64,000 nt of DNA from Dermatophagoides farinae (lineage: Eukaryota; Arthropoda; Arachnida; Sarcoptiformes; Pyroglyphidae), in the NCBI RefSeq assembly GCF_024713945.1, contig NC_134684.1:3205001-3269000 (forward strand), written 5' to 3'. Below the pieces are notes generated by a model. That model had not been told where the DNA came from. It was given only the letters and a program-made list of their open reading frames with translations, and ran no database searches. How positions within the stretch are numbered: position 1 is the stretch's first letter; every line of letters starts with the position of its first letter. Made by a program: the position numbers and the translations under genes. Of this stretch, positions 1 through 11,134 are shown in pieces.

Positions 1-341
1 AACGAGCATATTAATTTGCATTAATATACTTGCAATTTTTTTTTCGTTTCTTGATTCGAAAAAGATTTCAATTTTTTTTTTCTTCTTCTTCTTCTTGGTG
101 ACTCTCTAGATTAAATCTTCTTGACTGATTTGACTGACAATTTTTTTTTTCGTTCACCCTCTTTGTGTGTGTCATTCTTGGTGGTTACGTGTAAGCAAAT
201 TCTTTTATCGTATTATTATATGATGATGATAAGTATACAAGTGGAAAGAATAATTCTAATACATGACATTAACGGGCGCGTCATCATTATTATTATTATT
301 ATTATCAACTATAGTACTGGGGCCATTCTTTTTTTTTGGTA
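1..341. other. A/T-rich non-coding stretch
   Basis: Poly(T), (TTC)n and (ATT)n tracts. No exon, RNA gene or open frame with family-like content could be recognised on either strand. Confidence 0.6.
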
Positions 342-834
342 GAATTGATCAATCTCATTGCATTCATTTATTCAAAGTAGAAAGAACAAAAAAAAAACGA
401 TCGCTCAAATGGATTTAACGCCATAACATGATGTCGTTGTTGTTGTTGTTGTCGTTTGATTGTATGATAATAGTTTTTTTTGTTCATTCACTTCAAATCA
501 TCGGCTTAAAAAAAACATGGACACACGAATGAAAAGCAAAAAAAAAATTGTTGGTTAATAATTGAAAATAAAGTGGAGAAAGGAAAATTAATTTTTGATC
601 CAAGAGAAAAAGAGAGAAAATCAATCTGTCAAATCATGCATACCATGCATACCATGTAAATGTCCAATGCACACACACACACGTTTGACACTTTTTTTAT
701 GGCTTGGCATGGAACTAAAAAAAAACTGATTTTTCTTTTCATTGACTTTCGATGATAATAATAATAACCGCTATGCTATTGTTCGATTTTCTGTCAGTCA
801 GATTTTTTTTTTCGAATTTAACCGATCAATATAC
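342..834 (+). repeat. Flank duplication, copy 1
   Basis: This stretch is repeated in direct orientation at 2824-3073. Both copies start at an AATTGATCAATCTC motif, run through the same GATCGCTCAAATGG and (GTT)n segments, and end in CCGATCAATATA. Copy 1 holds about 230 extra bases (roughly 508-738) that copy 2 lacks. Identity elsewhere looks above 95% by eye. The copies bracket a broken Tc1 transposon, so this is either a local tandem duplication or two haplotypes placed end to end by the assembler. Confidence 0.8.
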
Positions 835-1270
835 ACACGGTACCAGTAAGTAATTGGGCACTTTCGAAAAAAGCATTACGGCCTATGGGAGAGAGAGGGT
901 TTTTTCAAAGCTTCTAAAACAATGTTTTTTGTCGGAATCAAGCGAAAATATTTTACCAGTGCATAGTGAAAGAGTTGCTCTTTGAATAATCTGAGTTTCA
1001 ACTTCCGGCTACCATTTTCGAGAGTAGATGTGTGGTGTCAAAGTTTATGTAGGGGAAATTTTCACCCCTCTCGACTGTACTGCCATCTTGCAGATTAATA
1101 AATCCCTGAGATTAGCAAAAATGTATAGATACCAATTTTCGAATGTCGTGCAATCATACTTAACATCAATTTTGACAATTTTGCATTTGTTTTAAATCTT
1201 GTTTTAAGACCTAAATAAAATATATGGTTTATTTTGTGCCATTTTTTGTTGTAAAGTAAGAATTCAAAAT

Positions 1271-1355
1271 TCAAAATCGAGAAAATGACAAGTCCAAACT
1301 AACACGACCAGTTCAGAATCGAGAAAATGACAAATTTCAAAACTAACACCACCAG
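1271..1355 (+). repeat. 44-bp direct repeat, left pair
   Basis: Two tandem copies of a unit built around AACACGACCAGTTCAGAATC and GAGAAAATGAC. The same unit recurs as a second pair at 2723-2810 on the other side of the transposase, in the same orientation, so these are not terminal inverted repeats. Confidence 0.75.
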
Positions 1356-1826
1356 TTCGAAATTTGGTTAGTAATTCTATTTTCGAATTGAATGGTAAAT
1401 TTGTTTTCAACATGTTATTTGAAAAATTCGATGGTTTAGCCATCGAATGTTAGTTGTCGTGTTGATATTGTTAAACGTGATTAAACATTTTAAAAACATT
1501 TTCTTTGATTAATTCATTCATCCATTACCGTTATCATCATTATTATTTACTATCGTTTATTCATTGATTAATCCATTACAATTTTGATATTAAAAAATCA
1601 TGAATAAACAAATTGAAAAAACCGTTTTGCGCAGAATTGTCATACAATATTATAAAGACTGGTTAAGCAATCGAAACTGTTGGAATTGTTGTAAGAAAGA
1701 TTGAATTACTGATTAATGTCACTGTTGAGCGTATTTGATTAGTACGTTCAATAGTGAATAAGTTCTATAAATTAAGCATGATTAGCAGTTATTTATTATT
1801 ATTAAAAACCGTTTAAAGCCAAACTA

Positions 1827-2763
1827 TTGAATCCATTATTATTATTGAATCATATACTTTCAAGCCTCTTGCAAATTCTAATAGAAAAGACCAGCAAATC
1901 AAACGTTCATCATATCATTAAAACATACCATCAAAATAACCAGACAAACGCGATCAAGCCACCAGGTCGTCCTGGACCGTCAGAACGGACACTGAGACGA
2001 CTAGGTCGTCAAATCGAAAGAACTCCGGCCACAGTAAGCGAAGAATTGGCGAGCCACATGGATGTTTCCGCAAACACCGTTCGGAAATACATTCCGATGT
2101 TGGAATATGGGGCCAGAATTGCCCGAAGAAAGCCACTGCTATCTAAAAAAAACAAAAACAAACGCCGACTATGGGCAAATAAGATGGTTGAGATGCCCAC
2201 GGACTATTGGAGAAAAGTGATTTTCTCCGATGAGTGCCGGTTTTCGCAATTCAATGACGCTTACCGAACTTACGTATATCGTAAGAAAAACCAGGCCTAC
2301 CAAGCCAAGAGGCTACAAGCCACCGTGAAACACAACGGTTTCAGCGTGATGGTTTGGGGGGCTATATGGTAAGATTTTTTCGACCTGATTTAATAATAAT
2401 AATAATCATCAATATTCCTTGAAAATAGGCATGGTGGGAGATCAGAGCTGAGACTCTGCTCCAATAGCATGAATAGCGAAGAATATATTAACACATTGGA
2501 AACGACGTTATTCCCCATCTTCCGTAATAGAAGAAATAAAGTAACGAAAAGGAACTACCTTTTCCAGGAAGATGGGGCGCCATGCCATATGTCGAAGCGA
2601 TCACAGGATTTTATCAAAAAATCCAATATAAAAAATCCGGCTTCAACATCACCATTGTCATCATCTTCTAGTAAAACTCGTAATTCACCGCTGTCTAGTC
2701 TGATTATTTCGAATGCTCCGGACAATATCCAACCTAACACGACCAGTTCAGAATCAAGAAAAT
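1827..2763 (+). pseudogene. Tc1-like transposase, two exons, 3' end lost
   Basis: The first frame (1827-2368) reads a Tc1 DNA-binding and catalytic core: a PPGRPGPSERTLRRL linker, an ELASHMDVSANTVRKY helix-turn-helix, an ARRKPLLS stretch and the first catalytic Asp in VIFSDECRF. The in-frame stop at 2370 is removed if GT-AG splicing takes out 2369-2427 (59 nt). The joined frame then gives GAIWHGGRSEL followed by NSEEYINTLE and the second Asp in FQEDGAPCHMS, exactly in register with Tc1 proteins. After FIKKSNIK the protein turns into a Ser-rich tail ending at 2763, and the third acidic residue (the WPxxSPDLNPIE region) is missing. Upstream codons at 1827 are A/T-rich and the true start is unclear. 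Catalytically dead by inference. Confidence 0.7.
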
Positions 2764-2810
2764 GACCAATATCCAACCTAACATGACCAGATCAGAATCG
2801 AGAAAATGAA
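2723..2810 (+). repeat. 44-bp direct repeat, right pair
   Basis: Two tandem units starting CAATATCCAACCTAACA and ending GAGAAAATGA, same family and orientation as the pair at 1271-1355. The first copy supplies the last codons of the transposase tail. Confidence 0.75.
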
Positions 2811-2823
2811 AGACGAATGAAAA

Positions 2824-3073
2824 TGAATTGATCAATCTCATTGTATTCATTCATTTATTCAAAGTAGAAAGAACAAAAAAAAAACGATCGCTCAAATGGA
2901 TTTAACGTCATAACATGATGTCGTTGTTGTTGTCGTTTGATTGTATGATAATAGTTTTTTTTCATTCACTTCAAACATTGACTTTCGATGATAATAATAA
3001 TAACCGCTATGCTATTGTTCGATTTTCTGTCAGTCAGATTTTTTTTTTTTCGAATTTAACCGATCAATATATA
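2824..3073 (+). repeat. Flank duplication, copy 2
   Basis: Shorter direct copy of 342-834, missing the roughly 230-bp internal segment. After CCGATCAATATAT it continues into sequence not present beside copy 1, so copy 2 joins the right-hand host sequence. Confidence 0.8.
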
Positions 3074-5190
3074 TATACCATGGACCGATATATGTGTATA
3101 ATTACGATAGTCAACTCTTAATTTGAAAATGATCCTAGTGATGAATAATCATAATCAGCGAATTTCATTCTGTAAAACTGTGAAACAAATACCGATGTGT
3201 GTGTGTGTGAGAAAAATGTTGATAGCAAAAAAAAAAAAAAAAAAAAAAATACAAAACTTCACTTTGAAAATTCACTTTTTTTCCATCTCATTCTTGTTGT
3301 TGATTTCGACAATGTTTACTCTCATGAGAATAAGTTGGATCACAACCTTTCAATATACTTCTCATTTTTCTCAACGTGGACTTTTGTTGGATGGACTGCA
3401 TATGGACTGATATATATATGAACCTTGATGTAAAAAATTTTTTTTTCTTTTCATTTTCATTCTCATTCACAACCATGTTTCTGTCAAGTTTTTTTTCTGT
3501 ATAATAAAAGTGTGAAGAAAAAGTTATTCAAGAAAAAAGAGAACGAAAAAAAATGAGATCATTTTTTTCAAAGTAAAAAAAATTTGAATAATCGATTTAG
3601 ACACATATCTTGTTGCTTGGCTAACGATGATGATGATGATGATGACGGTGTGTTGTTTGTATCTTTTTTTTTTTATTCATCGTAAATATAAAACATCATC
3701 ATCTTAAATATATGAGGTGATGATGAAACAGTGATCTACAATGTCCGTTGTATTCCACCTTCTCCACCCCCACTCTCCCACCAAAAAAAAAAAAAAAACT
3801 TTACATTCGTATTCATAAGTTCAGTTGTAAATGTGAAAAATGAAAATTCTTTTTTCCATTTTTTTCTTTGCTTATGAAAATTGAATCTCTACAGTTTCAA
3901 GAATATCATGTTTCAAGTTTGTTCAAGTTTATGGTTTGGTTTAAATTTTTTATATCTTGTCTGTCTGTTTGTCTTTTTTTTCTGTTTTGTTTTGTTTCGC
4001 TTCATTGCCAAAAAAATCCAAGATGGAAAATAGATTTTAACTCAACTAAAATGAATGAAATGTAAAATTTGGCATTTTTTTTTTATTCCAACTTGGAATA
4101 TTTACGAATTTTTGCAAATGCATATCATTATCATCACTCAAGTCAAATCATGATCATCATCGTTTTTGTGATTATAAATCGGCAAAAAAAATTTTTTCAC
4201 TTTTCATTTATATACACATCCTGTTGAAATTTTCATTACAATTGTCAATTGTCAATTGTTGTGTGTTTGGGATCGTCAATTGTTTGTTCATTTTTAGCTT
4301 GTCATTATTATCATTAGAGAGAAAAAAAATTTTTTTTGACTTGATGATTAGAATTGACTGTTCTTCCTGATGTGTGTGTGTGTGTGTGTGTATGTTGAAT
4401 GAATCATTCGCTAACTTCCGATCGATTCTTTAGCATTCGATTTCGATTCAATCAGGAAATATGTTGCTGCTTCTATTAGATGCATTGCATCAAGGAATTT
4501 TTTTTCTCTTTTGAATTGCAATTTTTTCCCATTAAATTTTGATTGTATGTAATCATGTAATGATGTATTTTACAATTTTTTTTTCATTTCAAAAAAAAAT
4601 TTATTCATGTCTCTCTCTCTCTCTCTGAAATCGGAAACGGAATCTGTAACAAGCTATATGATAAAAAAGAAAATTTCAAATTCATTACGTATCTGAAATG
4701 GAAAAACACACACACAGATGAACACTAAAATTACCAAAAAAAGCCCGGTTCCTGATTAGTAGTATCCTATGTCATATATATCGTATGTATCGAATCGATT
4801 TTGATCCACAAGAAAAAATAGAAATAGAAAATAAACGGTAAATGATGAATAATGTATAATCTCATCTTAGGGGTTGTCATCATCCATCGACCTGAATACA
4901 AAATTACCAATTCCAAAGAATCCAGACACACACACATGGATCATATTGATGATGATGATGATGAATTTCAGTATGAAATTGTCACATCAATTATTTAGTA
5001 TTGACGATGATAATGATGATCTTGTTTTTTTTTCAAACATTCGTCATCATTACGTTGTAGTTTGTTGTTGTTGTCGTTACATTTATTACTGTCAATTGAA
5101 TGTTTTTTTTCTCTTTATTTTGAATCCAAATTTGAACGAATTTTTCTCATTCGATTTTTTTCTTATTATCACTAAAATAAATAAATATAG
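3074..5190. other. Non-coding; probably intron of the exon at 5191
   Basis: Ends in a splice acceptor (ATAAATATAG at 5181-5190), so at least part is presumably intron of the + strand gene that follows. It holds poly(A) at about 3227-3249, (TG)n at 4371-4391, (TC)n at about 4611-4627 and several (GAT)n runs. No other exon was recognised. Confidence 0.5.
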
Positions 5191-5414
5191 ATGCTGAATG
5201 TACAACAAGTAGTGAATGCGATGCTAGCCACGGTCTTTGCTGTCAATTAATCAAACGTCATCGTATGTCACCACGTAAAGCATGTTTATTCTTTTCGGAA
5301 CCGAAAATTTGCTTAGGACCAGTGGATATTACATTTGCAAAACCGGCCAATACATTCTATTATAATAATAAACCAAATGATGAACGAAATTATTTTCGTG
5401 CAAGTATTGGTTGA
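5191..5414 (+). CDS. Terminal exon of a secreted Cys-rich peptide precursor
   Basis: A splice acceptor at 5189-5190 is followed by 74 in-frame codons (from 5193, with two bases finishing a split codon) ending in TGA at 5412-5414. The peptide has six cysteines spaced C-x5-C-x6-CC-x13-C-x8-C (AECTTSSEC, GLCCQ, KACLFF, KICLGP) within 40 residues, a basic KRHRMSPRK stretch between them, and an Asn/Tyr-rich tail. The pattern suggests a small disulfide-bonded secreted or neuropeptide-precursor domain; an ITG-like/prohormone-3 type precursor is one possibility, from memory only. Upstream exons with the signal peptide were not found and may lie before the window. Frame, acceptor, stop and downstream poly(A) signal support a real exon; function is open. 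Confidence 0.65.
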
Positions 5415-5688
5415 AATTCTTGAAACTAGATATCGCCATCATATATAACCACAAAATAATATACTCATTATCATCATTACCATCGTAAAAACATAATAAC
5501 AACAACATGATCATCATCGTTGTCATATTGGTGAATTACTGGGAAAAACCAACAACGATTGAATTTCACCAAAATATATCAATGTAATTCACAAAATTTA
5601 AGCAATGTAAACAAGAAGATTTTGTTTCAAAAATATTTTCAATGTTTTAATTATTATCAATCATTATGGATATATGGATATTATTATG

Positions 5689-5694
5689 AATAAA
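5689..5694 (+). terminator. AATAAA poly(A) signal for the Cys-rich gene
   Basis: Canonical AATAAA 275 bases past the TGA at 5412-5414, in the gap before the convergent peroxiredoxin gene. Confidence 0.5.
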
Positions 5695-5902
5695 GATAAT
5701 TTTGAAAAAGAGATTATTTTCTTTCAATGATTATTCTGGTTTACTGTGAAATTTTTTTCGAGCTTTAGATTTATCTATATATGTTCTGTTCTAATCATTT
5801 TTAATGTTTTTCATCATTATTGGTAGATTTAGGATTGATTTGGACCGATTTACAACACATCATTCTTAACATCAAGACGGTGAAACTTGATGTGGCCATA
5901 TT

Positions 5903-7011
5903 TCAATTATTTTTGCTGAAATATTCTTTACTCTTATCTGGTGCCGGTTTAATAGTATCAGCACCTGGTTTCCAATTAACTGGACAAACTTCACCATGTA
6001 CATCAGTGTATTGAAAAGCTTGTACCAATCGAATGGTTTCATCTACGCTACGTCCAACTGGCAAATCATTGATAGTGATCTGACGTAAAATTTGTTTATC
6101 ATCAATGATAAATAGGCCACGCAATGGTACACCATCATCAAGATAAACACCATAATCCTGGCTAATCTTAGCATTTTTATCAGCCAACAATGGGATGTTC
6201 ATTTCACCAAGTCCGCCTTCTTTACGTGGTGTATTGATCCATGCCAAATGAGAGAATTTACTATCAGTTGAACAAGCGATTACTTCACAGTTCATTTTAC
6301 GGAATTCATCGGCACGTTCACTGAATGCAATAATTTCCGTTGGACATACAAAAGTACTGTTATGTTATTATATAATCATATGATTAACGAAAAAACAAAA
6401 AACAAAAATTAGACAAACATTATTTTTCAGACAAAAGATTAATATGAAACAACTTACAAATCCATTGGATAGAAAAATAGCACAACATATTTGCCTTTAT
6501 AATCTGACAAGCTAATTTCTTTGAATTGGCCACCAACAACGGCAGCACCTTTGAATTGGGGAGCAGGTTTCTGAATTCGTGGATAATTATATTCGGCCAT
6601 TTCGCGTCCTTCGGGATGAGTTACTGTGGGTGTTTACAACAACAACAACAAAAAAATTATTAAATATTAATTCTCAGGAAAAAAGATCATTCGAATGATA
6701 ATAAAAAGATGAAAAAAATGGCACAAATTGGAAAATATGATTAGAAATGAAAACTAACTCGAAATTTGTGAAGCAGATTCCGGTTGAATTCGAAAACTAA
6801 AAGTTTCTGTTTAGATGAATGAATTAGAAGAAAAAAAAAATACACAGATAAACGATATTATTAATGATCAAAGGAAAAAGTTAAAAGAAAATGGATGAAG
6901 ATTAATCACAAGATCACATAGACACATTTGGACAAGCCTTCTAGATTATACAATGAAAAAAAATTCATTCCTACTTCGTTTAGGTTTGAATGCCTTGTTG
7001 AAGAATGACAT
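5903..7011 (-). CDS. Typical 2-Cys peroxiredoxin (Prx1/2-like)
   Basis: Thioredoxin-dependent peroxidase that reduces H2O2 and organic peroxides, expected in the cytosol. Three exons: 7011-6975, 6623-6458 and 6356-5903 (657 nt, 218 aa), with GT-AG sites and matching phases. Visible features: N-terminus [11 protein letters not shown]; a [10 protein letters not shown] start of the fold; the peroxidatic Cys near residue 72 in [12 protein letters not shown]; the GGLG loop; the resolving Cys near 192 in HGEVCPVNW; and a C-terminal YF. GGLG plus YF marks the peroxide-sensitive eukaryotic type. The 12-residue first exon was chosen because its phase-1 donor joins exactly into ITHPEGREM; an ATG inside exon 2 (MAEYNYP) is an alternative start. 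A stretch at about 6760-6797 also looks exon-like but its 38 nt break the frame. Family call firm, first exon less so. Confidence 0.93.
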
Positions 7012-7137
7012 AATTGGCTGGAAATTTAAAGTCTACAAATTAAGCAACAAAAAAAGGGTTTGTTTGGCTATTATATAATGATGATGTAATGATAATTATG
7101 GCAGATAAAGATGTAGATCGGTAAGATATAATTGTTA

Positions 7138-7173
<36 letters not shown>

Positions 7174-9088
7174 GCAGACAATTTGAAAGAAAAGGTAAAT
7201 GACAAATTGATGATTGAAGTGATAAAATGAAGAAAATTCGAATTGGAAAATTCTGATGACTAATATTAACTTGAATGATGATGATGATGATGAAAAAAAG
7301 GAATTTTTTTTCTATCAAACGAACACAACACGGTGAACGGAACACAAACGGAACGGCAATATGTGAAACAAACAAACAAAAAAAATCGAAATTCACTGAC
7401 AAGTCATCACATATTAAATGTGCACACGGTGGGTGTGTATGTGTGTCATTTAATATAAGTAAGGCTGATGTATAGAAAAAAAACAACCTGTTATGAAATG
7501 AATCATTCACTATCCATTATACATAGTCATCATGGTTTTTTTTTGGACATTCCTAAATAAGGTGCGGACTATGACAACACAAGGTATCTATCTATAAAAT
7601 GAAAAATAGTAGTAGCATCCTAATTAGCGATGAAAAGAAAACTAGATTCACACACAGGTGTGTGTGTGTATGTGTTTGTGTGCAAACAATCATCATCATC
7701 AGAACTAACCAAACAACAATTAAGATAGCCAAATAGAAAACGAAGATTTTAACAAAAACAAAACGAAAAAAAAATCAATTTAGAAATTATCAAAGTTTGG
7801 GCGCCATCTTTAGTACAACAGTGGTAATTATATAACGGCTACTAATATAAAAATGATGGCTTTTGCTGAGTGAATTCAACAACTCAACACAGCTCACACA
7901 CATGTTGGATGACATCTTTTTTTTTAATGAAAAGAAAAGACAAAATGCGTACAAAAACAAAAGAAAACACAATGTGTTCGTTTTCAAGGTGAACCAGTGA
8001 AGGAGACTTTGTTTTTTTTGTGTTGGAACGTTCACATTTACCAAATAATAAAATTATCTATTAGCTAAATGATGATGATCAACATGCAGACAAAGAAAAA
8101 AGTTTATCAATTAACAATTAGATGGACAAGAAAAAAAATAATATAATGGCTTAGCAACAATATAAAATTGAAATGAATGAATGAACAGAAAAATCAATCA
8201 ATCGTTCGATTATCGAATCAATATATACATACAAATAAATTGATCAATGACAAATGAATATATATATAAAAAAAAACAACTGTTATAAACTATCTAGTGG
8301 CTAAATGGATTTTCAATAATTGACACAACATAAAAAAATCGAACGAGCATCTGAAAATCAAGAATGATGCTCGAAGGAATCTTAAATCATCAACAATTGA
8401 GAAAGAAAAACAATTGCAAACTTACCCAAAGTGTGTTGTAAGCGAAAGCAAAAAAAAATCAGAAGTAAAAAATTATTATTGGAAAAAAATCAAAGTTATA
8501 TGATCAAAAAAAAAAAAATCGTTGAAACAACAGACAGCAAAAGATGATTTTCAGATGCAGCACAATTGTGGCTATCAAAAATGTGAAGGAACAACAAAAA
8601 ATTATAAGCCGGTGCTTGCTTTTTTATCTCTCACACAAAATAAACGTCGTTGTCGACAATGTTGATGATGATGATGATGATGATGTTGAGACCACCAATT
8701 TTTTTTATTGGTTTTAACTAAATAAAAGCCATCAAAGCAGCAGCATTAATTTATGTGTGTATGTGTGTGTGTGTATGACTGTTGTTCAAATCATTTTTTC
8801 TAGTTAGTTAGTTAGTTAAACGTGAATAATATATGTTGTACCAGAAAAATGTATGGTAAAAAAAAAAATTGGGAAAACGTCAATATATATTTTGTGTGTG
8901 TGTGTGTGTAGAAGCATGCTTTCATATCTGAAAAGTTTTCTATTGAAGAAAAACGAAAACAACAACAGAACCATAAAACAAAACATGCATGTACAAAAGT
9001 CAAGTTTTTTTTTGTCATTTTCATTTGTCAAAAAAAAGAAATCAATATTTTTTTTTATCAATATAAAATTCAAATTCAAATGGCTTAC
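7012..9088. other. Non-coding upstream region of the peroxiredoxin gene
   Basis: No convincing coding exon. It holds (CA)n at 7141-7171, (GAT)n near 7275 and 8665, and an isolated minus-strand donor-like site at about 8421-8427 (GGGTAAGT) that could end a non-coding 5' exon. Confidence 0.4.
7141..7171. repeat. (CA)n microsatellite
   Basis: Uninterrupted CA dinucleotide repeat, about 15 units, just upstream of the peroxiredoxin first exon. Confidence 0.95.
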
Positions 9089-9392
9089 CATCATCATCAA
9101 CATTATTGTTATTGGACATTGTCATGATGATGGTAGTCTTTTGTTTTTTCAATTCAATCAATTCATTTGTACTAATACAATCATGACGGCGGCGTTTTGT
9201 TGTCAAGCTATCACTGTTACAGCCATCATTATTATCGATATTGATATTATTATCATCATTATGGCCGTTATCATAATCATAATTTTTATTATTATTATCA
9301 CATGTTGATTGAATTTCGATGTCCTTATCATCATCATCATCATTGAGGATTTGATTTAGATTTCTTTTCTGGCAATAGTTATTGATGGACAT
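9089..9392 (-). CDS. Possible acidic, Asp/Asn-rich first exon
   Basis: Not recognised. An ATG at 9392 opens 101 codons that end at a good donor (GATG|GTAAGCC, exon end 9089, phase 1). The peptide starts MSINNYCQKRNLNQIL, then is largely Asp/Asn, with a basic TTKRRRHD patch like a nuclear localisation signal followed by a NELIELKKQK segment. Much of the Asp/Asn comes from (GAT)n/(AAT)n repeats, so chance is possible, but the N-terminal and basic segments are not repeat-derived. No partner exon is certain. The next phase-1 acceptor on this strand is peroxiredoxin exon 2 (6624), which would make it an alternative first exon. Confidence 0.3.
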
Positions 9393-9960
9393 TTTGATCG
9401 ATCGATGATGATGATGATGATTTTTCTGATGAATAGGTACAATAAAAAAAAAAAATATATATGGGTTTATGAGATCAGGTCTTGAACAAGAATGAAATGA
9501 GACAGATTAAATTTGAACAGAAAAATTTTTAAATTAACAATAAAAAAAAACAACGAAGTAATCAAATTGATAGTTTGAATGAATAAAAAATCGATGATAT
9601 GACAAAATGTGCCACGTTTATAAATAAACTTGGCTTGGTATATACTACACATTGGACAAATTTTCTTTATAATGCATGAATGATTCATAAGAAAATACTG
9701 GGTGGCGACACATTATTTGCGTGTCATTTGGTCATTTAAAAGAAACAAATTTGGAAAAAATTTTTTATTTTCAACAAAATGTAATCCAAATGTAAATAAA
9801 AAAAAACAATGGAAATCATCATCAATGACATGAGAGAATTGCCACATTTTTTGTATCTACAGTTCATTAGAAAGAATATGAGAAAAAAAATTAGGAAAAT
9901 AAAAATCAAGAATAATAATAATTTATTACAATGATGATGATCAATTTTTTTTTCAAATAA
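9393..9960. other. Non-coding spacer with SLC7A6OS 3' end
   Basis: A minus-strand AATAAA lies at 9927-9922, 34 bases past the SLC7A6OS stop. Nothing else was recognised. Confidence 0.45.
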
Positions 9961-10988
9961 TCAATTTCTTCGTAAATTCATAATCCTTTGAGCATATTCA
10001 CGATCATAATCTTCATCATCATCATCATCATCGTCATCAGTATCGCTATCACCATCATAATCATGACGATATAATTTATCGAAATCATCACAAAGATTAT
10101 CAACTCTATCTAGATATTCATCTTCATATTCATCAAATTCATCAAATTTTTTTCCATTTTTATAATCATCATCATCATCATCATCGTCGTCGTCGTAGTC
10201 GTCATCATCGTCTTTGTCTTCATCATCAGTGAATCCATCTTCATCTGGATAATCATTATAACGATAATTTTCATCATTGCTTGATGGTTCTTCATCATCA
10301 TATACATTGGTATTATTTTTATTTCCATCGATATCATAATCACCTTTATCATCTTGTTCAACAAATTCCATTAAATCATCCATTAGGATATAATAATCAT
10401 AAAGATATTTATCCTGACGACTAAGCATTAATTCATCGGCTACGGAATTGTTTACCGTTATCATTGGCTGACCATTACAAGTGATTGTATAATGGTTGTC
10501 ATTTTCATTGCCTATACAGAATAAATTTTTCAGTTAATTAGACACACATGAAAGTAATTTATCTTACTGGTAGTATCTGATTGATTTAAATCTACTGAAT
10601 CGTTTGCGGGTAATGATATGTTTAAAATATCATTTTCATCAATCGTTTGTTCGCAACAATTGTGTTGTTTACTTTTTTTCGATTCAAATTTTCCATCATC
10701 ATCGTCGTTGTCGTCGTATTTATGACAATTATTTATATATGCAGAAAATTGTTCATCATCATCAAAATCATTGAATCGAATACGTTTTCGATCTTTGAAG
10801 CCCATTTTTTTCAATAAATTCTGTGAATTTAAACTAATTTCATCATGTTTCTGTGAAAATGAACCAATATGACGAAGACGTTTATTCGTTACAGATGAAT
10901 CATAACGATCTTGACAATTTGGATCTTCAATGTATTTCCGTTTCACACGGATAACAGTATAATATTCATTATCATTATCATTAGACAT
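9961..10988 (-). CDS. SLC7A6OS: SLC7A6OS / Iwr1 RNA polymerase II import factor
   Basis: Iwr1-family protein, which carries assembled RNA polymerase II to the nucleus. Two exons, 10988-10568 and 10511-9961, with a 56-nt GT-AG intron; total 323 aa (human about 309). The N-terminus EYYTVIRVKRKYIEDP matches the family VLRVKRK start, and KKMGFKDRKRIRFND is a basic segment. The splice restores SNENDNHYTITCNG, and exon 2 has the Iwr1 signature DKYLYDYYILMDD and later YNDYPDED. The rest of exon 2 is Asp/Glu-rich, coded largely by (ATC)n on the + strand, and the C-terminus is EYAQRIMNLRRN. An in-frame ATG four codons upstream (11000) is an alternative start. No transmembrane segment, as expected: the name reflects a neighbour gene in vertebrates. 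Confidence 0.88.
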
Positions 10989-11134
10989 TTTTATTATCAT
11001 AAATATTGCAATTTTTTGGAAAAAACAAAATCAAACAACAGATCTTCAAAGAAAAAACAATGTGAGTTCAATCATCATCATCATCACCATGTGTTGCCAT
11101 CTGTTTGATAAAAATTAAAAAAAAAACAAAATAA

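Larger units (their letters stand above)
835..2823 (+). mobile_element. Decayed Tc1-type DNA transposon region
   Basis: About 2 kb lying between two copies of the same flank. It contains the two-exon remains of a Tc1-like transposase (1827-2763) and, upstream, a decayed helix-turn-helix region around 1600-1800, where pieces of the usual N-terminal DNA-binding domain can be read in different frames with stops. No convincing terminal inverted repeats were found. Instead a direct repeat of about 44 bp occurs on both sides of the transposase (1271-1355 and 2723-2810). The 3' end of the transposase is lost. The element is not autonomous. Confidence 0.65.

Noticed and set aside
7040-7510. 156-codon minus-strand frame upstream of the peroxiredoxin.
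   Set aside because: Poly-Val/Cys from the (CA)n repeat and poly-Ile from (ATC)n; composition explains it.
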